From Catonia carolina (lineage: Eukaryota > Arthropoda > Insecta > Hemiptera > Achilidae), in the NCBI GenBank assembly GCA_035578175.1, contig JAQMRL010000003.1, positions 27,724,672 to 27,788,671 of the forward strand: a stretch of DNA of 64,000 nucleotides. Direction: 5' to 3'. The notes below the pieces were generated by a model. The model searched no databases. It saw only the letters and a program-made list of their open reading frames with translations, and had not been told where the DNA came from. Positions 46,911 through 58,614 of the stretch are shown piece by piece (the stretch's first letter is position 1; every line of letters starts with the position of its first letter). A program made the translations under genes and the position numbers.

Positions 46911-47083
46911 TTAAATTTATTTATTTAAAGTCGCTTTAACTGCTTGGTTATTAGTGACTATGATGAATTATGTGAAAAAAACTGTGGGTTTTGACTTGTG
47001 AAAATTTCCAGACCCTGGCCGGGAATCGAACCCGGGATCTCCTCGTGTAGACTAACGTGCTAACCTCTACGCTACGGAGGCAG
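46911..47083 (-). repeat. tRNA-derived SINE (family 1), minus strand, well preserved
   Basis: The complement starts GCCTCCGTAGCGTAGAGG (A box), contains GGGTTCGATTCCCGGCC (B box), and runs through GACTTTAAATAAATAAA as the tail. It is the best reference for the family in this window and was used to recognise the copies at 534, 696/4017, 46030 and 57400. Confidence 0.85.
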
Positions 47084-47084
47084 C

Positions 47085-47935
47085 TTCAGATCTTATTTTT
47101 CCCTTCCATTATATTATTTTGTAGAATAGAGATTTTTCTTTTAAATTTAGGTTTGTGTAAAGAGTTAGACATTATAAGTTTAGTTTGCCGTGAAGCACAG
47201 CGAACGAGGAGTTATTCGGTTTTGATAAAACTGTTTACTAGCGTTTTTATTTTATTGCTAAAATGTTTATAATATTATTGTTTCAGAATAAGTAATGAAT
47301 ACTATGCGTTCATTCGTTCTGCAAATAGCAAAATACCGTTTTTATAATCTTATTACATTATTACAAAGATAGCGAACATTTTACATTACATTTGTTCCGT
47401 AAATTTATATTTAATGACTTCCTTTACTGTATTCTTAGTTCAATTACCTTACCTCACTTGCTAGTTTAGCTGCTATTGATCAAACTAATGCTTTAAAGAA
47501 AGGTACAAAGTCACGAATTATTTAAAGAAATACAACAACTATTTAGGTATCCTTTAAATATAATGCAGAAACATACATGAGTTATTGTTACCGACTTTTG
47601 CAATATTATTTGATACGTTTTCATCAGTATATTTGCCTTTGATATTTTAATCGTTTAAATAATTTAAAATAACATTAGCAGTAGCATTCTAAGTTCTCTG
47701 TAAAAGTTAATATAATTATTACAAGCCAAATAAGAGAAAACTGGTTTTTCATATAAGGCTACTTCAGAGCACGTAAAATACATTCGAACATTTATGGAAG
47801 CTCTTTTTGCGGCTAATATTCTCAGCGTTCTTTCATGGTATGTTTATTTTTCTTTTGGGGCTTGTTCCACTACATCATAAAGAGTTTTGGGCAATCGGAA
47901 CTGGTAGAAGCTAATGTAGGTAGCTCCAAACTGGT
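47085..47935. other. AT-rich DNA, nothing recognised
   Basis: No feature recognised. Confidence 0.5.
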
Positions 47936-47939
47936 ACTG

Positions 47940-48040
47940 GTCGGTCAGGTTCAAATTTCCAGACGCACTCTCCACGCGTTGGACTCAGGTAGGAGGAGCA
48001 TGTGCTCTACTAAACTGTCCTACCGTCTCCCTACAAAATA
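47940..48040 (-). repeat. possible tRNA-derived SINE, minus strand
   Basis: The complement contains GGACAGTTTAGTAGAGCACA, close to a tRNA A-box region, and GGAAATTTGAACCTGA as a B-box-like element at plausible spacing. It is a different tRNA type from family 1. Confidence 0.45.
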
Positions 48041-48058
48041 TGATGACTTCTTTGTAAT

Positions 48059-49436
48059 CTTCTTCTTCAAGTGCCGTCTCCGCGTCGGAGGTTGGCGATC
48101 ATCATTGCTATTCTAACTTTCGAAACAGCTGCTCGGAACAGTGACGTGGAGTTGAGACCAAACCAATCTCTCAAATTCTTCAGCCAGGACGCTTTCCTTC
48201 TACCCGGCCGGCGCTTTCCTGCTATCTTTCCTTCCATTATCAGCTGAAGAAGTCTGTATTTCCCGTTTCGAAGAACATGGCCGAAGTACTGCAGTTTTCG
48301 TCGCTTGATGTCGTATAGCAGTTCCATCTCCTTGCCCATCCGAGTCAGTACGTCCGTGTTTCGTACTCTGTCGGTCCACGATATACGGAGCATGCGGCGG
48401 TATAGCCACATCTCAAACGCCTCCAGCCTCCTTTCTAGAAGTTTCGTTAGTGTCCATCCTTCCTGCCCGTAAAGAAGTACAGGAAGTACGTAGCACCTCA
48501 GAATTCGGAGCCTCGTGTTGAGACTAAGATCACGCTGGCACAATAGATGTTTTAGTTTCGTGAACACCGCTCTGGCTTGCTCAATACGCACTTTAACTTC
48601 CTGACCGTAGTCCCATTTGTCATTTAGGCAGCACCCCAGGTATTTGTACGTGTGCACCTGTTCAATGGCGGAGCCAGCGAGTGTGATTCCTGCGTTGACC
48701 TCCTCTTCACCGATCACCATGAACTTGGTTTTACGTATATTCATCCGTAGTCCGTATGCATTGCTAATTGTGTTGACGCGTTCCAGCAACACTTGGAGAT
48801 CTTCCTCGCTATCTGCAATCAGCGCTGTATCGTCGGCATATCGCAGGTTGTTGATGCCCTCTCCATTCACTATAATGCCTTCTCTGCATCCATCCAAAGC
48901 TTCCGACAAAATGGCCTCCGAATATAAGTTGAAGAGCATCGGTGAGAGCACGCATCCCTGTCTAACCCCACGGCAGATTTGCACTTCCTCCGACAGCTCC
49001 TCCCCCACTCGCACCTTGGCACATTGGTTCCAATACAGGTTGGCGATAATTCTTATGTCGCGATCGTCGAGGCCCACTCGTTGCAAAATTTCTAGCATCC
49101 TGTCGTGTAGTACTTTGTCGAATGCCTTCTCGTAGTCAATGAAGCACAGGAATACGTTCTTGTTCATATCTCGGCATCTCTGAACGAGGACATTCATGGC
49201 AAACAAGGCGTCTCTCGTGCCGAAGCCTCCTCGGAATCCAAACTGTGTGTCCGTCATTTGTTCTTCGCACTTTTGGTAGACCCGTTCATGTATTATTTTC
49301 AGGAAAATCTTCAGAACGTGGCTCATTAAACTAATCGTCCGGTGTTCTTCGCAGCGTCTTGCATTGAGCTTCTTCGGTATAGGAATGAACGTCGACTTAA
49401 GCCATTCGACTGGAATCACGCCAGTCTGATATACTT
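48059..49436 (-). mobile_element. RTE-clade LINE, 5'-truncated copy with 11-bp TSD
   Basis: The perfect direct repeat TTCTTTGTAAT flanks it (48048-48058 and 49437-49447). On the minus strand it starts within the RT domain (…VYQTGVIPVEW) and ends CACTTGAAGAAGAAG, as does the copy at 714. 5' truncation is the normal outcome of incomplete target-primed reverse transcription. It is only slightly diverged from the full-length copy. Confidence 0.93.
48067..49434 (-). pseudogene. RTE reverse transcriptase, 5'-truncated but uninterrupted
   Basis: The frame is open across the whole element (about 455 codons) and ends at the same TGA as the longer copy. It contains FIPIPKK, FGFRGG, motif A CFIDYEKAFD, motif B RQGCVLSPM, motif C YADDTALIAD, KYLGCCL and the C-terminal RRMLRISWTDR segment. 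It has the Ala and Leu that are Val and Pro in the copy at 1041-3998, so it is closer to an active RT core. The endonuclease and N-terminal RT are missing and no ATG starts the frame, so no functional protein is expected. Confidence 0.88.
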
Positions 49437-49449
49437 TTCTTTGTAATAA

Positions 49450-49840
49450 TGTGCATTAAATTTTGAATATCGGGATGCCCTGCATAATATTTTGAATGAA
49501 TTTTATTCAAAGTCGCTGGATTCAGTATTTTCTTAGTGAAAGAAGGCTGATTTCAAACAAAAAACATAAGTTTATGATATAACACGTATTTAATAACTAA
49601 AGTTAGTATTAAAGAACCAATAATAAACATTACTATACATTTTTTGTAACAGTGTATTTCTTACAATCAGTTTATAAATACTAAAACTTTAAGCAAAGAC
49701 GATAAAATCTCAGTAATGTCCTTAGAATTGAATTAAAAACCACACTCAGTAGTGTGATTCAACGAGACTAAATGTGCAGAAATATATATATATATATGTA
49801 CAAAACCTTAACTTGATGACCTGTGACTCAACCCCCTGAA
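49450..49840. other. AT-rich DNA with short (AT)n
   Basis: A short AT repeat lies at about 49783-49797. Nothing else recognised. Confidence 0.5.
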
Positions 49841-49844
49841 ACAC

Positions 49845-50018
49845 AAAGCTGGTGAAGCTGGAGATGATGACGATGATAGAGATAATAACGATGCCTATTA
49901 TGAGATGACGATGATTAGTAGTTGAAGTGGAAAAGAAAAAAACAGTTTAAATGATTAACAAAATCGTAGAGATAAGTCTAGTCTTTTAAAACGTTTCAGT
50001 CTGTGAATATCTTCGCTG
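49845..50018 (-). repeat. interspersed repeat (second copy of the 36005 repeat)
   Basis: The complement contains CACAGACTGAAACGTTTT, ATCTCATAATAGGCATCG and ATCATCGTCATCATCTCCAG in the same order as 36005-36135. Confidence 0.55.
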
Positions 50019-50024
50019 TTGTCG

Positions 50025-50590
50025 AGGAGGTTAATCGCTAATGGATTCTGATGGTCTTCTAATTTCTACACATATAACAGATTTTACATACCATGGCCAT
50101 GAACAAAAAGTAAAATTTTTTCACATACCTGAGCTCATTGTAATTGCTTACTGACTCGGGTTTTCCATATTATTGTAGCTTCGATGACATCTTGAAGTTT
50201 ACAGGTTTTCGGTCACCTCTCCCGGGAGACGTCTTGATACAATTAACACCCAAACTGAGTGTCCATTATCATATTAACGTAAAATATTATGTGTTAGTTT
50301 CCCCACTGTTAAAAACTTGTGCTTCATTATAAGTTCTTTGTGCCTTTTCTACATATTTGTGATATCTTAGCATGTTCTTGGATTTTTACCACAGCTCTTT
50401 TTCATTAACTCTCACTCACCATCATCTCCGCCTGTTTCTCCCCGGTCACTCTACTTAACTTACTACGTCACAAATGGACCAACCAATTACAATTTCCATT
50501 CAAATTTCTTCTAGAAGGACTTGCTTTCTCTCTCTTTCTGTTCCGTACACCCAGTCGCTTAAATAATAATGATATATATATAAGCGAGTT
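50025..50590. other. unassigned DNA
   Basis: No feature recognised. Confidence 0.45.
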
Positions 50591-50599
50591 TGATCTACA

Positions 50600-51010
50600 G
50601 CTCCAGCCGCTTCTCGCATCCCATCTGCCATCTCTCTCAGTTCATCCAGTCCCCCTCCACCAGATTTCTATTCCTCATATCGGAATACACCTGCTTGTTC
50701 CACAGTTCGGGCGGTCTTCCTCTTCTTCTTCTTCCAGGTGGATCCCAATTCAGCATTCTCTTGGGCCACCTTTCATCTCTCATCCTCTGGGTATGTCCCA
50801 ACCATATAAGGCGCTTCTTCTGAATTTGCTCCACTGTTGTATCCATTTTCCCCATTCTGTTCCTTATCTTCGAATTTCGTACTCGATCCATCCTTGAAAC
50901 ACAACTACTCCGGCGCAAGAAATCCATCTCCACAGCATTTATTCTTTGCCTGTCTCTTTTGGTCAATTCCAATGTTTCAGAGCCATAGAGCAATATACTC
51001 TGTACAATGG
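50600..51010 (-). pseudogene. non-LTR reverse transcriptase C-terminal fragment
   Basis: The minus-strand frame (open about 50637-50993 and beyond) reads ILLYGSETLELTKRDRQRI, NAVEMDFLRRSS, RMDRVRNSKIRNRMGK, KRLIWLGHTQRM and PPGRRRRGRPPELW, ending ...NLVEGDW. This is the post-RT C-terminal region common in insect non-LTR elements of the RTE/CR1-like type. It is a different family from the 714 and 48059 copies. No catalytic motif is present. Its 5' side abuts an AT/TAA microsatellite. Confidence 0.8.
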
Positions 51011-51017
51011 AATAATA

Positions 51018-51044
51018 ATATAAAATAATATAATAATGATATAA

Positions 51045-51082
<38 letters not shown>
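51018..51082. repeat. (TAA)n microsatellite
   Basis: An array of AAT/TAA units with a few interruptions, next to the truncated LINE fragment. Confidence 0.9.
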
Positions 51083-51084
51083 TA

Positions 51085-52170
51085 TTAAATAAAATACGGC
51101 TACAAAATGTGTTTTAATTTGTGCTGGTCACAACTGAAAGGAGATCCTATGACTTAACAACCATACAGAGTATCAATTTTGCTTTGTTTTGAAGTAACAA
51201 TTGTTAAAATTGTAAATTATCATAAATTGTTAAACGTAATGGCATCAAGTTTTCTCCCTTTTCACATATTTATTTTAAAAATAAGTTCTTGTTCTTACAA
51301 GAATAAAGTGTTGTACGGCCATTGGTGTTTCGCAGTACTTGAGTGATAAGACTAGAATGCTCAGTGAAAATATTTAGATTTGATTTTCTAATATGGTAAT
51401 GAGATTTTTCAAACGCTTCAAACACATTGTCACTGTGCAATAACAACTGTGGCCATTAATAACCAAATAGTTGATCAAATATTAAATGAATAAATCAATT
51501 CAATGTTATGTAGTTTTTGATAAAAGGTGTATGAAATTGTTGGTATAAATAAATGGTCAGACCATTTATTTGTTTATTATTAAAGTTTTTTACACCGTAT
51601 GAATCTGATCTGCTCATTAATGTTTTGAATGGAGATCAAAAATTAATAACACAACACAAATCATGCAATATAACTAACGACATGTAATACAATAAAATTA
51701 ATTAGTGTCGAATATAAATCCGAATACCGCAAAACCGCAAATCACCTAATACCAACATCTATCAGAGTACGTGTCTGATAGATGTGGTATGGCTGTATGT
51801 TTCATTTATTCAAATGTGCTCTACTATTATATAATGGAATCAGTAAGCCCAAAGGAAATTTCGCCGTAGGAAGTTTACCAATAAAATACACATGGGATAT
51901 GTTTTTAATGATTATTTAAGTTATTACCACAATAATAATTATAACAACAAATATTATTACTACTATTAACCTATAACAATACAGTAGGTATTTTAGTATA
52001 GCCTAAAATTACATTATTATATAAATTGGTTCATTTCCTCATTACATTGTTGGTATTAATGTGAACCTTCAAATTTTATGAAACATTATAAATATATTAT
52101 TTAAAAACAAACAATGGTCAGAAATTATAAACACCATACTGCTAAATCAAAGATCCTGGGTCAATTTGAT
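51085..52170. other. AT-rich DNA with one perfect hairpin
   Basis: AAATAAATGGTC A GACCATTTATTT at 51547-51571 is a 12-bp perfect stem with a one-base loop. GGTGTA and TACACC lie about 30 bases outside on either side, so a small inverted-repeat element is possible. Otherwise nothing recognised. Confidence 0.4.
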
Positions 52171-52182
52171 TTGATATATACT

Positions 52183-52693
52183 TTTTTTTTCTATTTAGGA
52201 AATTCAAAATCTGTTGGAAACAATCAGTGAATGTGATAACACAAAATTTGGAAAAAATTAACATGGTATACAAACGTGAGTGGAGACAGAGTCTAGTGAC
52301 AGAACTCCGACGTGAATAGATAAGTGTAGCATTAAGTGCCGCAGTTAGAACATTGTAATAGATAGTCAATTACAGTACTACGTTAATAGATGAGGTCCCG
52401 GCTCCATCGACGTTTCAGTCGTCTTATTGGATTGTTTGGGAGAGTCTGCGTAGCCAGATTTGAGATTAATGGGTTATGGTGGTTCACGAGTTTCTTCCTA
52501 AATTTTGTATATAGTTTTAAGAAAACGTCATTTATGTAGGGTACGTTTAGGTCTAAATGTAGCGTTCTATTGGTTACATAATATGGGGCGTTAACTATCC
52601 TCCGTAAAAGCTTTGATTGGAAACGCTGAATTTTTGCAAATACCGATGGTTTTGCACAGCAGTAAATCTTACTGGCGTAGCTTTTCTTTTAAT
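52183..52693 (-). mobile_element. jockey-like LINE, 5'-truncated, with poly(A) and short TSD
   Basis: The direct repeat ATATATACT occurs at 52174-52182 and 52694-52702. The minus-strand element has ORF2 C-terminal coding (52384-52684), a 3' UTR and an A-tail (T run 52182-52190 on the plus strand). The TSD is in AT-rich sequence and could be partly coincidental. Confidence 0.75.
52384..52684 (-). pseudogene. jockey-like ORF2 C-terminus, open frame
   Basis: About 100 codons without a break: AKIQRFQSKLLRRIVNAPYY, VTNRTLHLDLNVPYINDV, NHHNPLISNLATQTLPNNPI and RRLKRRWSRDLIY then TAA. This is the standard post-RT tail of jockey-type proteins. The RT and endonuclease are missing, so this is a dead 5'-truncated copy, but the uninterrupted frame suggests fairly recent insertion. 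Confidence 0.82.
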
Positions 52694-52704
52694 ATATATA
52701 CTGA

Positions 52705-53575
52705 CTGATTTTTACTTTTAATTTTGTTTTCTTATTGTTTATTAAAATTTATAATTAATTTAATAATACTCCAATCACACTGTATTGTTCAGCAGTTAGG
52801 TTAGTGTTGGAATCGTGCTGCATTATCTGGAGTCAACGCAATAATATATACGAGTAGTCCATATTATTAATTTAATTCAGTGGTCACCCAACAGATCGAC
52901 CGCAGTTTTGTCCGGACGGTCAACTATATTTTTGCGAACCGCGAGCTCAAGAGAATAATTTGCTTTGTATGCAGATTTTATTTTCGAATGTGATGTGAAT
53001 TTTTTAAGTTCATGCTGTGTGTATATTGAGAGCTACCGGTGATGTTAATACAACATATCCTAAGTTTCTCTAAACAGAATTGATGCTCGCTGGACCAGTT
53101 TACGGCCGCGATCAGGCCGAGAGCAACTCGTTATATTGCCGCGCTACAAAATACAAAAAAACTATTTGCCAGCAATTCCGTCGGCAATGTCAACTACTTC
53201 CTAATTCATTATTTATGTGGGTAGGTAATGTTGTATATTACCTAGACATTTTGGTACGTCTATAATATTCGCTATTACACAATTGCGTCAATTTCGTGAT
53301 GCTATAAATAATAATAAATTATGTTTCTTTTTCTTTATTGACACTGGTGAAGAAGCCCTATTATACTATATCTTCATAATAATATTTTTTTGTTTGTATT
53401 AAGTACGCAGTCTACTACTAGCTAAGTAATTTAGCTAAGTCATTTTAGTAAGTAATTTTTTCATGTATTTAGCTTAATATTATTTACAAGCGTGCCTCAC
53501 GCGGCTTCACACGCCTAACATGTGTAGAGTCTAATCAATTTTTAAAAAAAAATGTAACAGACATTGTGTAGCTGC
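52705..53575. other. unassigned DNA, possible hAT-like end
   Basis: CAGTGGTCACCCAACAGATC at about 52879 slightly resembles a hAT terminal repeat, but I found no matching right end. Nothing else recognised. Confidence 0.3.
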
Positions 53576-53599
53576 TAGATCGACTGCATACTCCAACGT

Positions 53600-53709
53600 A
53601 CGTACGCGCGCGCGCCCACACTCACAAAGTTTTGATAAACTCCCCCGCGTACGTCTCTCGCTGGTCTGTATAGTGTACGGCTTTATTTGTGTGTGTGTGT
53701 GTGTGCGCG

Positions 53710-53740
<31 letters not shown>

Positions 53741-53863
53741 AAAACGACGTTTTGATATTATCCCCCGCGTACGTCTCTCACCATCATCAAACCCCTTCAT
53801 CTACTTCAACAGTAATACGTACTCTCATGTACACAGACACACACACACACACACACACACACA
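53600..53863. repeat. GT/GC/AC palindromic microsatellite with a 120-bp tandem duplication
   Basis: (GT)8(GC)7(AC)11 occupies 53689-53740 without interruption: 52 nt of alternating purine-pyrimidine with 23-nt palindromic arms. A 31-nt block (GTTTTGATA, three differing bases, TCCCCCGCGTACGTCTCTC) occurs at 53629-53659 and 53749-53779, 120 bp apart. A further (AC)n lies at 53830-53863. Confidence 0.9.
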
Positions 53864-53904
53864 TAAACATTTATGACAATCTTCATTAGGGCCCTTAGGG
53901 TTAT

Positions 53905-54050
53905 CATTTTTGAAAATTTTAAAATAAAATGTTGCTTTGAATATAAATACGAATATGCTGTCAAAATTTCATGAAAATCCGTTTAGTATTTTTTGGAAAT
54001 TAGCCTGCACAAAAAAACACGGTTTGTCTTTATAATGTTAGTATAGATTA
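53905..54050 (+). repeat. 3' end of an interspersed element (…AGTATAGAT terminus)
   Basis: CAAAATTTCATGAAAATCCG, ACAAAAAAACACGG and TTTATAATGTTAGTATAGAT form a terminus I associate with common insect interspersed repeats. The inverse motif ATCTATACTA starts a matching 5' end at 61571. The class is not clear to me. Confidence 0.5.
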
Positions 54051-54059
54051 TATACTCCT

Positions 54060-57000
54060 ATTGAAAATGTTTATCGTAGAAACTTTGTTATTGGACGTAT
54101 GCCTGTTATGTTATGAATTAATAATAAAATAAATAAATAATTAGAAATTATTGTCAGTTACGAAAGATGAGTTCTAATATGTTACTATCTAATCCTAACA
54201 GAAATCCACCCCGAGATATTTTTACATAAAGCCTTCCTACTCTCTATTTTGAATGCACGGAAGCCAAAATTCAGTTCCACTACACCATTGACAACACTAA
54301 ATTAAATTGCAGCCCTTTCTATTGAAATTATTACGATGCATCCAGTAATCTAACAACATATTTCATATTAGTCTAAACATTCCCTTGCAAAAACGACATT
54401 CCTCTCTGAATTTTCAAAAGATTCTAGGAAAGGGTACCACTGATTAGGAATCCACTTATCCGAGCCTTAAATTTAGATACACGTCTAAGTAACTTTTATA
54501 CTTAAATTTATAAAATAGGAAATTCTCATAGAGTGGTGAGAGATATGCTCGATTTAACAAAAATATTGAACATTATTTAAGACGAAGCTTGCTGCTAGCT
54601 CTACATTATTTTATTTTTAGAACGTGATTATGTTTTGAATTGTAATCAAATATATTACTGTTGTTATTAGTACAGTAATGTGTTACATAAATAAAATCAT
54701 AAAAGAAACGTAGAATAATATGTTAATATTTTTATTTACAGTTTAAGTAATTTTTAATACCATAAATTGTTATTTAATGTGAAAAAGCTAGGAGATGTAA
54801 AATATTTATGGTTTATTTTCCCTAGAGACCGTGAAACAAGCTTGTTTCTAAACGCTTAACATGGTCTCTACATAACCTTTTTGTTTGTAAACTGTATAAA
54901 AATCGTACTGTAATAATAGTACATCAATATTTAACCGACTGTGGTTTATACCACTAATTTACGTTGAATAATTATTCAACTAAATAAAAAAATATATGAT
55001 GAAATCATTAAGATTTTACTTTTACAAACACAAAAATAATAATAATAATACGCACTAAACAATTAACCTCGACATTTAAAGGTAGGCCTACAGGGATCAC
55101 TCAAAAGAAAAATGGAGAAAACCATTCTAAGAATACGGCTACGGGACAGGAAGACCAAATAATGGATCTGCTAGTAGACAAGAAGTGAGACATACCAGAA
55201 CAAATAGCTAAATCTAAATTGAAATGCGAAGGTAATCTCACGAGAACGAAGGATAACAGATGGACAAGGATACTAGCAGGATATTTTCAGTCTTTGATTG
55301 GAAACAATTTTGAATTGTAATTTATTACAACCGGCAGTATTTATGATAATGTTTATGGATAATATCCTGTTTTCATCTTTATAGAGAAAATTAGTCCGTG
55401 AAAATAACTCGTCAGTATTCTATATCAAATTCCTCTCTATAATATTTCAATATCTCTTTAATCACACTTGCAAACATTTTGGTTGGTGTGCTTATGATAA
55501 TATTTTTATGTATCGTTTTATGTGAGTAATCAATTTCGAATAAAAATGAGTGTATAATATTTTTAAACACGTGTGCTGAAGTTTTAATATATCACAGAAT
55601 TTTGTGTGTAGTAGGGGTTAAATGTGGCTAAACGTAACAGTTATTTTGAATAGCTCGTAGGTATCCTGTTTAAAATTTGATTTTTCCGTTGAACTATAAA
55701 TCAAAACTCCTTACCACATCGGTCAAATCAGGTAAATTGTAATTTACCACGGTTCCTAATAATTAACTGCTCTAAATTTAAGCTAGCCAAAAATGGAGTT
55801 ACATAAAACCAGAATTTTAAGGTTATGCTGAGAAAACAAAATTTAATCATATAGAATTTAGAATAAGATACAAAAATGAGAGTTCACTTATTAATATATA
55901 TATTAAATATATTTTTTAAATGATTTATGATTTTATTCCTTTCCCTTTTTTTAAGTAATATTAATTTAACAGATCTTAACGTTTGTTTATCATTTATTTT
56001 AAAATTAAAATGTTTTACCACAATGATTGTCCATGCTGTTAACTTTTTATCGTCGGTATTGTTGTCTTGTTGGAGGTTCTTAGTTCATGTAGGCTACTCT
56101 TCTTGATGATCTGAGACCACTCTCAAATAAAAAATGGTTTTGTTGATTTACGTATTCAACAACTCCATTAACCGTTGATGTTTCATTGTTCCTTCACTCG
56201 CGCATTTATATTTATTAATTATAATCTCATTATATGAAATTTAACCGCACTATCTTATTTAACCTTTTTGAACATGAACCCGAATTCAAACACAGTTGAT
56301 TTACATTATTTATTTTATTTTATTTTCATCACTTTAGATTTATTGTTCATCATGTTTTAAAGATATATAAAATATTTAAATAGTCATTAAAAGTATCTAC
56401 ATAATTTATATTTATTTTATCATAGACAAGGAAACAAGCTTAAAACATCATTATATCACACACATATGATTTAAGTTGGTACCATTACTTGTTATACATT
56501 ATTTTTACTTGATGTGATTAGTGTTGGTACGCCTGTTCCTTCAATTAAAGAAATCCAGTATTCTAATTTGCTACAAGTTGTAATATTTAGTTTTTGTTTA
56601 GTAGATAAGTGTAATCTACGGGGGAGAAGAAAATACAATCTGTGATTCAGCGAAAGTACTGGAATGGCGTTCCAGAACAATTCAGGAAGCCAAAAAAACT
56701 AAGAAGAAAGTGAGAGCAGGATAATATCAGAAGTTAAATGGAACTCGATAGGTGAAGTTACATCATGAATACAATTTGAAGACAAGTTAGAGAGGCGTAG
56801 GCTTCTACCCAAGGCCGGAGTTTACTCTATCCTTCGTCATTGATCAAAAATAATGAAGAATAAACAACACTTTTTTCGAAGTAAAAAGAAGCGTAATACT
56901 AAAATGTTTTAATTAAATTTTTTACTTTTAAAATTGCAAACAAAATTGCCATTTTGAATTTGGTTTAATGGTAAATATTTCAAAGAGGAAATAAGAATAT

Positions 57001-57390
57001 CATGAATTCGGGACGATTTGATAACTAACAAAGTAAACTGATTAAAAAATAAAATTTTTACTTTTTTATTACTAACATTCTATTTGTAATGTCAGAACTG
57101 TAAAGCTATAGAATTACAGTTTTGTAATAAAATAGATGAGTATAATTAAATGTTAATAACACGATTTGTTAGGTTTGAAAGCAGTAACGTTACTGGGTTT
57201 TAATATATTATTAAAACACAGAAACTTTTAACAAATTTTAGTGATGATTACTTAGTGGGTACTAAGGTTATTCAGATTATCTTTTATGCGACCTAATAAG
57301 TTCTTTAGTTTCAAAACCCCAATGGTGGTGCAGATTTAACAGTTTGTAGTTAAACTACCTCTTTAATTCAATAGAATAAATTTATAATTA
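54060..57390. other. AT-rich DNA, nothing firm
   Basis: A perfect 18-bp palindrome GTTGAATAATTATTCAAC lies at 54963-54980. Around 55090-55280 a GC-richer patch could be a scrap of a LINE C-terminus (DNRWTRILAG) but is too weak to call. No gene recognised. Confidence 0.4.
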
Positions 57391-57399
57391 GTTTATACT

Positions 57400-57552
57400 A
57401 AAATTGGGTAAAATGTTTATTCGTTATAAACTATAGTAGTTTTTATAACAGTGACAATAAGTTTTAAGGCGTCAAGAATATCAGGCTTTATCCAGGAATC
57501 AAACCTGGGACTTCCTCTTTACACCGATACAACCAATCTTCCACAGGGGTGA
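57400..57552 (-). repeat. tRNA-derived SINE (family 1), minus strand, diverged
   Basis: ATCCAGGAATCAAACCTGGG is the complement of the B-box region. AACCAATCTTCCACAGGGG is the complement of the head. The body is eroded. Confidence 0.65.
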
Positions 57553-57689
57553 TCTTAGTATCTAAGTTATTTGTATGAAAAGTTCATTTCTTATTGGGAA
57601 AAATGAAACCTTGCCCATCATTATAAATAATCATAAATCTAATTTTATCGACTGTGAAGTATTCGTTGCCGTTTTTTGGATCCAAGTCA

Positions 57690-58060
57690 AGACGCTCTAT
57701 ACATTCAATTACTTGAACAGGTTTGCACTCTCTTCTGCAGGTTTGCACTCCTTCATATCTCCATTGGTTCATTCATTCATTGCTTTGCTGGGCGCCCACT
57801 TTTATTTTTTTGGACCGTTTGTCTTCATTCATCCAACGCATTTGTTCACATCAAGAGAGTGTTTTTATTTGTGTAATCCTAATGCACTGTTTAACCTTTC
57901 TACCTATTCCTGGATCGTTTCATACCGCATGTGGTCCAATTTAGTGATCCAACTTTTTCTCCAGAAGTTTATCTGCACGACTGTAAACAACGTTTTACTT
58001 CTTTCTGACAATTACCAATTCTGAACCATGCGCCAGAATACTTTTATATGTACGACACAT
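57690..58060 (-). pseudogene. decayed non-LTR RT C-terminal fragment
   Basis: Minus-strand translation in changing frames gives HGSELVIVRKK, NFWRKSWITKLDHMRYETIQ, QMRWMNEDKRSKKIK and KSGRPAKQ, matching the general order YG.E.W...KK, FLR...G...DR.RNE.I, ...RM..DR.PK.. and GRP.K.W of non-LTR RT tails. A 149-codon plus-strand frame (57575-58024, ATG) runs antisense to it. That frame is rich in Phe, Leu and His and is most likely incidental. Confidence 0.5.
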
Positions 58061-58064
58061 CCAA

Positions 58065-58610
58065 TTTTTCTCCTTTTTTCTGACCCAAATTTTTTTTAAC
58101 CACAAAAAAAAATTTAACGTTATTGCCCTACTCTCTGGCGTTCTGCTTAACATCTCCATTTGGTTGTTCCCCTTACATTATTATAATTATCAATAATAAT
58201 AATTTTATGGCATTTCTTTGAGCAAATATAACTTAGAAATAATTTTAAATTAACCATGAACCAGTTTTTTTATGATGAGAAATTCATTTATAACAATGAT
58301 TAATGCTGCATTTCTGATTATAACTACCGATATACTTTTATTGAAAATTACTTTTAATTTTTTTTTTAATTTAAATCAGAAAACTTGAAATAATTAACAC
58401 CCAGATAATTAGTGATACATTTATAATTGGAAACATAAACCATTAAATATCTCTTCTGTAACCAGTTAATAATCACACGGCAGGTAATACAAAACAATCA
58501 ATCAAAATAATTTGTAATGTCGGTTTTAATATGAGTTGTATTGCTTTTGTAATATAGTCTACCCCCACCCTTAATACAAACAAATTTCCTGAAGGGTCAA
58601 TTATTAACTA
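58065..58610. other. AT-rich DNA, nothing recognised
   Basis: No feature recognised. Confidence 0.5.
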
Positions 58611-58614
58611 ATTT

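Noticed and set aside
52879..52930. hAT element left end (CAGTGGTCACCCAACAG)
   Set aside because: No complementary right end or 8-bp target duplication was found.
54963..54980. Palindrome GTTGAATAATTATTCAAC as an element
   Set aside because: It is AT-rich and isolated. An 18-bp palindrome is plausible by chance in such composition.
55090..55320. LINE RT C-terminal fragment (DNRWTRILAG)
   Set aside because: There is one short match only, and neighbouring motifs are not in order. Not strong enough to annotate.
57575..58024. 149-codon hydrophobic protein with ATG start
   Set aside because: It runs antisense to a segment with the order of a non-LTR RT C-terminus. Composition is Phe/Leu/His-rich with no domain and no flanking gene structure.
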